A DNA stretch of 64,000 nucleotides from Dryas octopetala (Eukaryota > Streptophyta > Magnoliopsida > Rosales > Rosaceae). The stretch covers positions 8,653,896 through 8,717,895 of the forward strand of contig OY992837.1 in assembly GCA_963921425.1 (NCBI GenBank), given 5' to 3'. Positions 1 through 10,554 of this stretch are shown piece after piece. A program made the translations under genes and the position numbers. Position 1 is the stretch's first letter. Each line of letters starts with the position of its first letter. The notes under the pieces are model-generated. The model did not search any database, was not told the origin of the DNA, and saw only the letters and a program-made list of their open reading frames with translations.

Positions 1-144
1 GATTTAGGCGCAAAACCTCAACATTACCATCCCAATTTCTATTGTGGCCTAATTTGAGGCCCAATAGTGGCACGCCCCGCACACTCACATCCAAACGGAC
101 CAAAAATCACTTTTGGCCAACCTTGGCTAAAAAACTAGTGAACA
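1..144 (+). repeat. 3' end of the 5' LTR
   Basis: This stretch matches bases 15735-15878 without a mismatch and ends in the same gtgaaca. The rest of the 5' LTR lies before the window. Confidence 0.95.
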
Positions 145-150
145 TATTTT

Positions 151-168
151 TGGCACGCCCGGTGGGAC
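151..168 (+). other. Candidate primer binding site
   Basis: The 18 bases tggcacgcccggtgggac start six bases after the LTR end, begin with TGG as required for pairing to a tRNA 3' CCA, and are GC-rich in an AT-rich context. I did not identify the tRNA. Confidence 0.6.
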
Positions 169-195
169 CTTATTTGTTGTCTTTACTAACGTTGC

Positions 196-3100
196 ATGGT
201 TGCTAATACTCTTGCGTTTCCAAATCGTGATCAGGAGAATCCTTACCGTAACCCGGTTCCTTATCGTGATCCAATGACGAAGAATCAAGCCAACCCAAGC
301 AACCAACCCGCTGGCAAGGCGACCGGTGCTGTGAATCCAAGCAATCATCCCAACCTCGATTCTGGGAAGAAGCCTCAAGTTAGCCAACAGAGCGGGAATG
401 ATCACGCTCCGACCTTTGTGGACCATGGAGTGGACCAAAGGAATCAGGATGGATCATATGATGAAGTTACAATTGAAGATGTACCGGAGAAAATCGGTCC
501 TCTATTTCAGCCGAATCCGGCTACTATAGAGGATGTCCAACAACTTATCAATTTGGTAAGGGAGGAAAGTCGGGTCACTCAGACTCATCTACAAACTGTG
601 GCCATTCAGGTGAACACTACGTTAGACCGAATTGAACGGACTAATAATGTTATGGCCAACAACATTGCCGGTATGGGTACCCAAATCGGACAACACATTG
701 TCCAAGCTCTTCAAGGGGGTCAAGGCCAGAATCCACCCATGGCCAATCAAGTGCAAAACCCTGAACCCTATAGACCGCCACCTTTGGCAAATCAACCACG
801 AGCTCATTTAGGTTTGGGGGGCAATGGTAACGGCCAGAATAATGGCCGGGCCCAAAACCAAGGGGGCAACCATCAAGCGGTCAACAACTTTGCTGGGGGC
901 ATTCAGGTCGGGCTCGGCCAAGCCCCGGTGGGAATTGATAGGAATATGATCGAGATGGTCGTCCAAGACATGTATGGACCTCTAGCTAGGAGAACAATCC
1001 GACCGGTATACCGAAGACCTTACCCTGACTTTGTGGACCAAACGGAATACCCAAGAGGTTTTAGGGTTCCTGATTTTACTTTGTTCTCCGGTCAAGATTA
1101 TCAATCCTCTATTGAACACATAGGCCGATTCACGACCCAGTGTGCTGAAGCTGCAAACAATGATAATCTGAAACTTAAGATGTTTCCCAACTCACTCACT
1201 GGAGCTGCTTTCACCTGGTATGTTAGTTTGCCGGTCAACTCGGTTCCAAATTGGCAAACTATGGAGCGAATTTTCCATGAACAATTCTATCGCCATGAAC
1301 CAGAAGTATCGATGGCTGACTTAGCCCGTTTGGTGCAAAATTCTGAAGAATCAGCTCAAGGGTATATCTCTCGATTCAGGCTTGCAAGAAGTAGATGCAC
1401 TGTCCCTTTGCCTGAGAGCGAATTTGTAAAGTTAGCCCAGAATGGTTTGTCTTTAGAGCTTCGGAAGAAGTTTGAGGGAATGGAGTTTAGAGACCTTTAT
1501 GACTTAGTTATGAGGGTGGATAAGTATGAGGCTCTTCTGAGGGAAGAGCGTCAAAAGAGGATGGCCGCCAAGGCTGCATGGAACAAGAATAAGTCAAGTG
1601 TCCAAATGGTGAACATGGAAGAGGAGCTGGAACAACTTGACACTGAGTCGGATGAGGAATTGGCCGAGATCAATGCGGCTGAGATTGTTATTTCCAAGCC
1701 ACATGTGTGTAAGGCCTTGGTAAAAGCTTCTAAGGACCAGAAGGCACAACAAGTGAGTTTTTCTTCCAAGCAAAAAGGGTCAGCTACTAGAACGTTCACC
1801 TTTGACTTCTCAAAGGCTGAGCAAATATTTGATCAATTGTTGGCCGAAAAGCTCATCAAGCTCACCAACGGTCAAACAATGCCACCCGGTAATGAGCTTA
1901 AGGATCGAACTTATTGCAAATGGCACAATGCATGGTCTCATTCAACTGCTAATTGCGTTGTCTTCCGTAATGTTGTGCAAGACCTTATTGAAAAGGGAAC
2001 TTTGCGTTTCCCAGACAAGGACAAGCCAGTGATGGGTGTGGAGAAAGACCCTTTCCCAAATGTTCAAGTCAACATGGTTAACTTACACCTCCCAGAATAC
2101 GGTCGACGCAATGAGAAAAAGGCTGGGGAAGATGGGAGTAGGTCATCCCAAACTCTTGGGGGGCAATCCCAAAGAAAAGAAGTTCGGCCAATAAAGGAGG
2201 TGACTACTCGGCCAGAAGGAAAATTGGCCCCAATTAAGGGAATTGTGCTGTGTAGCAGGTGCCAATGTGAAGTAGAACTAGAAGCCTTTAGGGTGGAATC
2301 GGTAAAACAAAATGAGGAGAACGATAACGTTCTAAAATCGTCTCAAAATCGGGACAAAAGCATGCCGACCACGGCCCATGAAAAGGAAAAGGTTGGCCAA
2401 GGGCACGAATTTGAGAAGTCAATTGAGCATCATTTCCAAGAAAAAGGCAAAGGCAGAGTGGATGAAATGTCACCACCTGAGAATTTCAGCCCTCATAGCC
2501 CAAGAAGGAGGATTGACTTAGGTGGCAGGACAAGGCGTCAACTCGAAAGAGATTTGCATGGTGATGAAAAGCCAGTAACATTTCAGCCAAAAGACAAGGG
2601 CAAAGGAAAAATGGAAGATTTGGTACCACTAAGGGATGACAGACTTCGTAGTCCAAGAAGGAAAATTGAGTTGGGAAAGGAGTCAAGACGGTACCATGAG
2701 GACAACTATCGTAGGCCGTATAAACGGCCTTACCACAGGACACTGCGGTATGAAGATGTGGTGGAGGATTTGTCCAAGCCATATGAAAGAAAAGAAAGGA
2801 GCCTTTGGGTTTCGGTGACTGAGGGCCAAAACAGAAATGTGGCTCATGTGGCTATGCCAAAACCGGGAAAAAACACCTTCAAACCAACCCCAGCTGAACC
2901 TAATGTTTGGTACAAGAAAGGGAAGGACGGAATTATGATTCCTCTGACAAGAACCCAAACTCGACGTGTCCAAAGGCAGTACGCTCAGTCATGTCGTGAG
3001 GAGGAGGCTTGGATTAAGGAAAGAGAGGCTCAATTGAGAAGAAGCTCCGATTTAAGGGAAAAGATAAAGAGAGGAGAAGTCAGGCTCTTGAAGGATGATA

Positions 3101-4551
3101 ATTTGGCTGAAGAAAATATGGTGGCCGTACCTAAGGTCCAAAGAAAAGTTGAAGGGACCAAGGTAATGGTTGTCCCAAGAGAAAAAGAGGAAGTCATAAA
3201 TATACTTGAAGCTCATATGTCAGGGGCATTTGAGGCCAATAAGGAAAAGGTTGGGACATGCAAGATAGACACCGACCAATTTATGAGTGAAGTTTCCAAG
3301 AACGAATCTGACCAATCCATGGTCGAGATTGCTAAATACGATAATGACCGGCCTGTAGTTGAACAACCCAAGGTTGAAGTCGGCCAAGAGACGGTTTCAA
3401 CACAAGTAATGGCAGACCCTCCTTCCTCATCTCATGACCTTTCACCAAGAATGAATGGGCCAGCTGAAGGAAAGGATGACTCTTTTAATGAAGGGGATGA
3501 AGATAAAGTCGACCCCGACCAAGAAATGGGATTTGAAGAGGCTGGGGATGAAGATTACTTGGATGACGATGACCTTGACGGAGAATATTATGAGGAGGAG
3601 AAAGAAAGTGACAACCATAAAGGTGAAGAGAAGTCCCAAATGAAGATATCACCTTCAGGAAAAATTACATATGAATTTGGGTCTTTAGGACCATTTGAAT
3701 GCGGCATGATCATTACTTTGCCGTTGGATTTCAAAGCAGGGCCAGAACAAGTGGCCCAGTTGGAAGGAGACGTCATGGTTGAAGAAGAGGCATGGGCAGA
3801 AATAGATGACCAAGTAGCAAATCAGGAAGAAAATGATTGTGGACGGTCTGCGTGGCTCAAAGAGCATGGGGATGACCTCAACAACCAGTTAAGAACATTC
3901 CTCGGCAGGCCAACTGATGCAATGGCCGAACAAGTAAGAGCGTTATACATCCGGGCACATATTGATGGAATGCCGATGAATAGAGTATTCGTGGACAACG
4001 GTGCCGCTGCTAATATTCTACCATTGTCTACCTTGAAGAAGCTAAAGAAAACACAACATGACCTGCGTCCGACAAAGGTGAGGATAAGCTCTTTTGTGGG
4101 GGATGACGAGGAAATTCTAGGGGCAATTTCGCTAGAAGTAGCGGTTGGAAAAAAGAGAAGGGACACTACTTTCCTCGTGGTGAACTCGTTCTCCCAATAT
4201 AACGTACTGCTTGGTCGAGATTGGATCAATGGTAGTTGGTGCATCCCGTCGTCTTTGCACCAATTGCTAATACTTTGGAATGAGGACAATACAATCGATG
4301 TTATTTCGGCCGATACACGGCCTTTTTCAGCTTCAGCAAACTTTATGGACGCTGAATTGTATGAGGAAGGAGTCACATTCCAAACCTTGGTAGATGGAGT
4401 CAAGGATATAGAATCTTTTGGGGTCGTAGCCAATGAGTTGGTTGAAGCCAAGAAATTGGAAGTCAAGATTAAAGATGAGCGGCCAATGTTGGCTGACCTG
4501 TTTGCATCAATATCCATATCCGATGACGGACAAAAATCAAGAAACGATTGA
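196..4551 (+). CDS. Gag-protease polyprotein of the Tat-type element
   Basis: The ORF of 1451 codons forms the capsid shell and carries the protease that processes it. A retrotransposon gag domain lies around residues 280-410, with the motifs FTWYVSLP and QGYISRFRLARSRC. A compact Cys/His patch, CKWHNAWSHSTANC, lies near residue 575; it resembles a nucleic-acid-binding knuckle but does not have canonical CCHC spacing. Residues 650-1200 are highly charged (K/E rich), with an Asp/Glu run near 1110-1140. A retroviral-type aspartic protease follows, with catalytic DNGAAAN at residue 1267 and the LLGRDW motif about 75 residues later. The normal DS/TGA triad is DNGA here, as in other plant gypsy proteases. 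The ATG is the first after the primer site. The frame ends inside the overlap with the RT ORF, which is in the +1 frame. Confidence 0.9.
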   Translation: MVANTLAFPNRDQENPYRNPVPYRDPMTKNQANPSNQPAGKATGAVNPSNHPNLDSGKKPQVSQQSGNDHAPTFVDHGVDQRNQDGSYDEVTIEDVPEKIGPLFQPNPATIEDVQQLINLVREESRVTQTHLQTVAIQVNTTLDRIERTNNVMANNIAGMGTQIGQHIVQALQGGQGQNPPMANQVQNPEPYRPPPLANQPRAHLGLGGNGNGQNNGRAQNQGGNHQAVNNFAGGIQVGLGQAPVGIDRNMIEMVVQDMYGPLARRTIRPVYRRPYPDFVDQTEYPRGFRVPDFTLFSGQDYQSSIEHIGRFTTQCAEAANNDNLKLKMFPNSLTGAAFTWYVSLPVNSVPNWQTMERIFHEQFYRHEPEVSMADLARLVQNSEESAQGYISRFRLARSRCTVPLPESEFVKLAQNGLSLELRKKFEGMEFRDLYDLVMRVDKYEALLREERQKRMAAKAAWNKNKSSVQMVNMEEELEQLDTESDEELAEINAAEIVISKPHVCKALVKASKDQKAQQVSFSSKQKGSATRTFTFDFSKAEQIFDQLLAEKLIKLTNGQTMPPGNELKDRTYCKWHNAWSHSTANCVVFRNVVQDLIEKGTLRFPDKDKPVMGVEKDPFPNVQVNMVNLHLPEYGRRNEKKAGEDGSRSSQTLGGQSQRKEVRPIKEVTTRPEGKLAPIKGIVLCSRCQCEVELEAFRVESVKQNEENDNVLKSSQNRDKSMPTTAHEKEKVGQGHEFEKSIEHHFQEKGKGRVDEMSPPENFSPHSPRRRIDLGGRTRRQLERDLHGDEKPVTFQPKDKGKGKMEDLVPLRDDRLRSPRRKIELGKESRRYHEDNYRRPYKRPYHRTLRYEDVVEDLSKPYERKERSLWVSVTEGQNRNVAHVAMPKPGKNTFKPTPAEPNVWYKKGKDGIMIPLTRTQTRRVQRQYAQSCREEEAWIKEREAQLRRSSDLREKIKRGEVRLLKDDNLAEENMVAVPKVQRKVEGTKVMVVPREKEEVINILEAHMSGAFEANKEKVGTCKIDTDQFMSEVSKNESDQSMVEIAKYDNDRPVVEQPKVEVGQETVSTQVMADPPSSSHDLSPRMNGPAEGKDDSFNEGDEDKVDPDQEMGFEEAGDEDYLDDDDLDGEYYEEEKESDNHKGEEKSQMKISPSGKITYEFGSLGPFECGMIITLPLDFKAGPEQVAQLEGDVMVEEEAWAEIDDQVANQEENDCGRSAWLKEHGDDLNNQLRTFLGRPTDAMAEQVRALYIRAHIDGMPMNRVFVDNGAAANILPLSTLKKLKKTQHDLRPTKVRISSFVGDDEEILGAISLEVAVGKKRRDTTFLVVNSFSQYNVLLGRDWINGSWCIPSSLHQLLILWNEDNTIDVISADTRPFSASANFMDAELYEEGVTFQTLVDGVKDIESFGVVANELVEAKKLEVKIKDERPMLADLFASISISDDGQKSRND

Positions 4552-7500
4552 AGAAGCGTTGGAGAGATGGTCAGTGCATTTGGCCGAAGAAACGGCCTGG
4601 AAAGACAAAGATGAGATCGATCTCGTCGAATGCTTAAGAGAAGGGCCTGAAGAGGACCGCTTAGAAATTGAGGAATTGGACCCAGCACCAGCCAAGCTTG
4701 ATGACTCCAAGGCTGAAGTGCAAGACCCTTTGATTGAAGTGAATTTGGGAACGGCTGAGGAGCATAGGCCGGTTTACGTTAGCGGCTTGATGGAACCCTC
4801 GCTAAGGGCCGAGATGGAGTCAGTTCTGAAGGAGTTCAAAGATTGTTTTGCGTGGGATTACACTGAAATGCCCGGACTTAGTCGTCAGCTAGTGGAGCAT
4901 CGTCTTCCAATCAAAGACGACTTCAAGCCATTCAAACAACCGCCCCGACGGATGTCAAAAGAAGTTGAGCTTAGGGTGAAAGAGGAAATTGAAAAACTTT
5001 TTACAGCCAAATTTATACGGCCAGCGATATATGTAAAGTGGCTTTCTAATGTTGTTCCTGTAATTAAAAAGAATGGCAAAATAAGAGTTTGTGTTGATTT
5101 TCGTAATTTAAATCTTGCAACTCCTAAAGATGAATATCCTATGCCTATGGCCGATCTCCTTGTTGATGGAGCGGCCAAACATGAAATGTTGTCATTTATG
5201 GATGGCTACTCGGGCTACAACCAAATTTATATAGCAGAGGAAGACGTCCATAAAACAGCATTTAGGTGCCCAGGGGCGACTGGAGCATTTGAATGGGTAG
5301 TGATGCCTTTTGGCCTTAAGAATGCTGGTGCAACCTACCAGCGAGCCATGAACGCGATTTTCCATGATATGATTGGCAAGACTTTGGAAGTGTATATTGA
5401 TGATGTGGTTGTAAAGTCGGCCACTCGGTCGGGCCATCTTGGGGATTTAAAGAAAGCCTTCGAAAGAATGAGGTTGCATAAACTAAAGATGAATCCTCAA
5501 AAATGCGCTTTTGGGGTGTCGGCCGGAAACTTTCTAGGCTTTTTAGTCCACCAAAGAGGAATTGAAGTGGACAAGAATAAGGCCAAAGCCATCATTGACG
5601 CGCCCCCACCCAAGAACAAAAAGGAATTACAAAGCTTCCTTGGCCGAATAAACTTTTTGAGAAGGTTTATTTCAAACTCGGCCGGAAAGACAGAACCTTT
5701 TTCCCCACTTCTTAAGCTTAAGGGTGAAGAGAAATTTGTATGGGGAGAACTACAACAGAAGGCATTTGAAGCAATTAAAGATTATTTAACCCGGCCACCA
5801 GTATTGATTCCGCCTAAGAGAGGCAAACCACTGAAGTTGTACATATCGGCTTCAGAGAACTCTATTGGAAGTTTGTTGGCCCAAAACAACGATGAAAAGA
5901 AAGAACAGGCCATCCACTACTTAAGTAGAATACTAACGGCGGTGGAAAGAAAATATTCGCCGATCGAAAAGTTATGTTTGGCTTTATACTTCACAGCCAC
6001 AAAATTGAGACATTACATGTTGCCTTCAGTTGTCTTTATCATTTCCAAAACAGACCTCATTAAATACATGTTGTCCCGGCCTATCATTAGGGGCCGAATT
6101 GGAAAATGGACAATGGCTCTGTCCGAATTCTCGTTTAGGTATGTGCCCCAACAATCGGTTAAGGGCCAAGCCTTAGCCGATTTCCTAGCCGCTCACCCTA
6201 GTGTAGAAATAGAAGACATGGAATCATTCGAGATAGCATCTCACTTTCTGGTTCCATGGAAGTTATACTTTGATGGGTCAAGTACTGCGGCCGCATCTGG
6301 GGCCGGAATTGTGATCGTTTCTCCGGGGAGTTTTAGAGCACAATATGCCTTCCAATTAGACTTCACATGTTCAAATAATCAAGCCGAATATGAAGCGTTA
6401 ATTATCGGCCTGGAAATTTTGAGGGAGCTAGGGGCAGCCAATATAATGATCATGGGTGATTCCATGCTAGTTATTAAACAATTGACCGGAGAGTATAATT
6501 GTTATAGTGCGGTGTTGTCAGAATACCGTGAAATGGCCATACAATTAATGGGCGACTTTGACGAAGTTAATATGGAGCATGTTCCTCGAGATTTGAATTG
6601 GGAGGCCAATGAATTGGCCCAACTTGCATCTGGTGTACACCTATCTGAGGGGTTGGCTGAGAAATTCTTTAAAGTAGAAAGAAGATCCTTGCCTTCGGTT
6701 CAGGAAAGGGGATTGATGATCGGAGCAATACCGTCAGGAGTTACGCCAAAAGATTGGCGTTATCCTCTTCTCCAATACTTAAGGCGTCCAACCGAGAAGC
6801 ACAGTCGAAGAATAAGACTTCAGGCAAGAAACTATGTGGTTATGAACGGTGATTTATATAGAAAAGGGTTTGACGACTTGCTGTTGAGGTGCCTAGGGAA
6901 GAAGGAAGCCATGCAAATAATGGCTGAGGTCCATGAAGGAGTATGCGGTGCCCACCAACCCGGAATTAAGATGAGGTGGTTGATCAGGAGACATGGCTTC
7001 TATTGGCCAACTATCCTAAAAGATTGCATCACATATGCGAAAGGTTGCCAGCCTTGCCAAAGGCATGGCCCGATCCAACACGTGCCGGCATCAACGTTGA
7101 ACCCTATAATCAAACCTTGGCCATTCAGAGGTTGGGCTATGGATGTGATCGGAGAGATTCACCCAACTTCAAGTAAGGGCCATTCCTACATCTTAGTGGC
7201 CACTGACTACTTCACTAAGTGGGTCGAAGCTGTACCTTTGAAGAAGGTATCGCAGGTAGAGGTCATCCAATTCGTGAAAGAAAACATTATTCACCGTTTC
7301 GGTCTACCCGAGTCCATTACCACTGATCGGGGAAAATATTTCATAGGGGCGGATGTTAAGGCATTCATGGAAAAGAATGAGATCAAGTTGCATCACTCCA
7401 CCCCATATTATGCTCAAGCTAATGGTCAGGCAGAGGCTAGCAACAAGGTTATCAAAAATATCATTCAAAAAGCTATAACGGACAAGCCAAAGAAGTGGCA

Positions 7501-8026
7501 CGAAATATTATCCGAAACCTTGTGGGCATATCGGACATCAAGGAGATCGGGGACAGGAACGACACCGTTTGCTTTAACGTATGGGCATGACGCGGTTTTA
7601 CCTTTGGAAATAGCAGTCAAGTCCTTGCGGGTTGCCCTCCAAGGAAATTTAACACCGGATGAGTACACTCAAGCCATGGTTCAAGAGCTCGAAGAGATGG
7701 ATGAGTCAAGGTTGAAAGCCTTGGACAACTTAAAACTTCAAAAACAAGCTGTAGCAAGGGCGTACAATAAGAAAACGAGGGCCAAAAGTTTCGGGGAGGG
7801 CGATTTAGTTTGGAAAACCATCTTGCCTCTTGGTAAGCATGATCGACAATTCGGAAAATGGTCACCCACATGGAAGGGACCATTCACTGTGGTTAAGGTT
7901 TTAGGTAAAGGAGCGTATCAATTAATGGACTATGATGGCCAACTTCATGATGCTCCAATCAACGGCCGATATTTAAAGCGATACTACCCAACGGCTTGGG
8001 AATTGATGCAAAACGAAAGCTCATGA
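4433..8026 (+). CDS. Pol polyprotein: reverse transcriptase, two RNase H domains, integrase
   Basis: This frame encodes the enzymes that copy the element's RNA into DNA and integrate it. RT spans about residues 150-400 with YIDDVVV at the active site. The RT-linked RNase H follows (425-545), but its first catalytic Asp position reads YISASE, so it looks degenerate. A second, archaeal-type RNase H begins near residue 606 with FDGSS, EYEAL and GDSML; the fourth acidic position reads EANELA instead of the usual AD. Integrase has the zinc module (HEGVCGAH ... CQPC, residues 833-880), the catalytic core (WAMDVIG, TDRGKYF, NGQAEASN) and a C-terminal GPF motif. No chromodomain is seen. The frame is open from 4430 and overlaps gag-protease by about 120 bp, so expression needs a +1 shift. 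The ATG at 4433 may not be used. No internal stop is present. Confidence 0.9.
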   Translation: MSWLKPRNWKSRLKMSGQCWLTCLHQYPYPMTDKNQETIEEALERWSVHLAEETAWKDKDEIDLVECLREGPEEDRLEIEELDPAPAKLDDSKAEVQDPLIEVNLGTAEEHRPVYVSGLMEPSLRAEMESVLKEFKDCFAWDYTEMPGLSRQLVEHRLPIKDDFKPFKQPPRRMSKEVELRVKEEIEKLFTAKFIRPAIYVKWLSNVVPVIKKNGKIRVCVDFRNLNLATPKDEYPMPMADLLVDGAAKHEMLSFMDGYSGYNQIYIAEEDVHKTAFRCPGATGAFEWVVMPFGLKNAGATYQRAMNAIFHDMIGKTLEVYIDDVVVKSATRSGHLGDLKKAFERMRLHKLKMNPQKCAFGVSAGNFLGFLVHQRGIEVDKNKAKAIIDAPPPKNKKELQSFLGRINFLRRFISNSAGKTEPFSPLLKLKGEEKFVWGELQQKAFEAIKDYLTRPPVLIPPKRGKPLKLYISASENSIGSLLAQNNDEKKEQAIHYLSRILTAVERKYSPIEKLCLALYFTATKLRHYMLPSVVFIISKTDLIKYMLSRPIIRGRIGKWTMALSEFSFRYVPQQSVKGQALADFLAAHPSVEIEDMESFEIASHFLVPWKLYFDGSSTAAASGAGIVIVSPGSFRAQYAFQLDFTCSNNQAEYEALIIGLEILRELGAANIMIMGDSMLVIKQLTGEYNCYSAVLSEYREMAIQLMGDFDEVNMEHVPRDLNWEANELAQLASGVHLSEGLAEKFFKVERRSLPSVQERGLMIGAIPSGVTPKDWRYPLLQYLRRPTEKHSRRIRLQARNYVVMNGDLYRKGFDDLLLRCLGKKEAMQIMAEVHEGVCGAHQPGIKMRWLIRRHGFYWPTILKDCITYAKGCQPCQRHGPIQHVPASTLNPIIKPWPFRGWAMDVIGEIHPTSSKGHSYILVATDYFTKWVEAVPLKKVSQVEVIQFVKENIIHRFGLPESITTDRGKYFIGADVKAFMEKNEIKLHHSTPYYAQANGQAEASNKVIKNIIQKAITDKPKKWHEILSETLWAYRTSRRSGTGTTPFALTYGHDAVLPLEIAVKSLRVALQGNLTPDEYTQAMVQELEEMDESRLKALDNLKLQKQAVARAYNKKTRAKSFGEGDLVWKTILPLGKHDRQFGKWSPTWKGPFTVVKVLGKGAYQLMDYDGQLHDAPINGRYLKRYYPTAWELMQNESS

Positions 8027-8269
8027 GAAATATAATCATAAGGATGAGTAGAAAGCCGACCAATATATATATATAGATATAAATATATATATATATCATT
8101 TAAAAAAAAAAAGAAAAAAAAAATGGTCAAGGCTATCAAAGCAAGGCCATAAATGGCCAAAAATCATAAGTCAGCCATTATAAAACAAAAGTGGCTGAAA
8201 TCGACAGATAAATCCCAAAATAGGCAACTATGATCGGGGACTAAACATGGCCAAAGTCTCGAAATAAGG
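8027..8269. other. Gap between convergent pol and antisense gene
   Basis: Only AT-rich simple sequence (a tata run near 8065-8095 and an A tract near 8101-8122) separates the stop codon of pol from the stop codon of the antisense gene. It presumably holds the 3' end of the antisense transcript. No gene is seen. Confidence 0.6.
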
Positions 8270-10510
8270 CTAAAAGTGACGGAAAATGGTGGCTTTGAAG
8301 GTGTCCCAATGACTCTCAGCAATGCTCATGGCCGCGACAAGGCCAGCCTGTTTCTTGGAGAAGTCCTCTTGAGCACGAATCAGCTCCTGAAGGCGGGCCT
8401 CAATGGGTTTGGCCCCCTGAATACGTGCAGTGAACTTAGAGGCTAACTCGGCCTGTTGGGCATCAATCTTTCTCTTCTGCTCCTCAAGGTCGTGATAAAG
8501 TTGCATCTCCTCCTCGCTTGCGACGGCCTCAGCTACAAGAACATTCTTAGTAGACAGAATTTCTGTGGCTAGGCTAAGTCCAGCCTGGTGCTCGGCCCGG
8601 GCGTGACGGTAGCTGGCCGCAGTCGACTCAAGTAGCTGAAACGAGAACTCTATCATGGTCCCAATGCCAGCAACCACAGGGTTGGCCAAGGATAGCCTAG
8701 CGATGGCATCTCGAAGCTTAGCCCGAAAGGCTTCGTCTGACATCGCCTCGAGACCTTGAGCGAATAAGGCCTCAAAATCAGTCTTCACTTGGCCACTACA
8801 TGGCCCAAGGATGGAAGACTCGGAGGCTGAAGTAGTGGAGGCAGTAGCGGCTGCAATCAGACAATGGAAGCGCTTCAAGGAATCCGTAGCTCCCGTGTCC
8901 ATCATAGGTGAACCCTGAAAAGTTTAAGTGGAGTAAGAGGCCATTGGGGGAAATAGAAGTTAAGTATGCAAGGCCATGGAAACATACTCTAAATGGCTGA
9001 GAGGTCATAATGGCCATGGATTCGGAGGTTGGGGTTGCCGGAACCACTAACGTAGAAACTTGTGAGCTGGAACCAGCAGTAGAAGTGGGGACCAGTGTCT
9101 CGGCCATGAATCCCTACAAGAAAACTCAAATGAATAAAAGATATGATTTTTTAGGCTGAAATGAGGTTTTTTGACAATTACTTACTGGGATTGTCAGAGG
9201 AGGCGATGTATGAGCAACGTGAATCTCCGTATCAAGGCCATTAGAGTTGGCCCCAGCAACCAAGGAGATGTCAAGGGTCGGCATGGCGTTATTCTAAAGT
9301 GATAGGCGATTAGAAGTTAGATGTGCTACAAGGCCAGCTGAGAATTTATATGAAGAAATAGAGTTACGTACCTTTGTTGCTTGTGGCTGAAGGACAATAG
9401 CCATATCCGTAGAAGTCCCTGGAGCAGTCTCAGTGGCATAGCCCAAATGAGGGTTATTTGGGGATGTGATGTTGGCCTCAGTGGGTTCTTGGCCAAGTGA
9501 ACTAGCTAGAAGTGCAGGAGATGTTCGAACCACAACCTATGATGGATAAAATGGGTTAGGTATGCCTCACAAACATATTAAAAAAAAAAAAAAAAAAAAG
9601 GAAATAAAGGGGTTTAAGAAATTTGAGCTACCTCACTACCCACCTCCGAGTGGGGAGATGAAGACTTGTTCCCATCAGGCTGAGTCACTAAGTCGTCAGA
9701 CATAGTGATGATGTGACCATAAGGGACCTCTCCCATGTCCAAAAGTGTCTCCACACACCCATTAGTTGGCTGAGAAACAAGGCTAGCCACCTGCAAAATA
9801 TGGGTTAGAGTGGTGCAATCCCAATATTCACCAAAAGTTTAGAGGAACATGTTTACCCTTTGCTTAGCAGCAAGTAAAGAGTCATTTGGTGGCAAGTATA
9901 TTGGCATATAACACATGTTTGCGGATGTGTTTTGCGGGCCAACATTCATGGCCCCAGAAGAAGAAGGGGATGAGGAATTGGCGGCCCGCTAGTACAAGGA
10001 TAAGGAAATTAGTAAATTTCTGAAGGATTAAAAAAAAAAAAAAAAAAAAAGAAATAATTCGGCCAACATTGGCCGTATTTCTCCAAATGGCCAATATTGG
10101 CCGTAATTTGTAAATTGGTCAACATTGGCCGAAATTCTCAGAATGGCCAATGTTGGCCATAATCCTTAAGTGAAAGACAATGCATACCTGAGGCTCAGGA
10201 GGGTGCCTAGGTCGTGTCTTCAAAGGGACGCCCTCCGAAGAGTCTTCATCTTCGAGCATGGCCAAGGAGGCTTTTGACTTAGGCTTATGCTCTAAATAAG
10301 GAAGAAACATTGTTAGTGGGCCATTAAAGCAAATATAACAGTTATTTGAAACAAAGCTTACTCGATTTGATGGGTGGTGCCCTACGCGTGGCCACAGTTT
10401 TCTTGACTCGTTTTCTCTTGACAACTGCAGGGGAGGCATCTGAATCCTCATCCGAGGCGTTTGAGAATGAATCTAAGTAGCAAATGGAGTGGAAGATTAG
10501 TTTCATGTCC

Positions 10511-10554
<44 letters not shown>

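Noticed and set aside
3822..4688. 288-codon minus-strand ORF over the gypsy protease region
   Set aside because: Opposite-strand shadow of gag-protease; no family resemblance.
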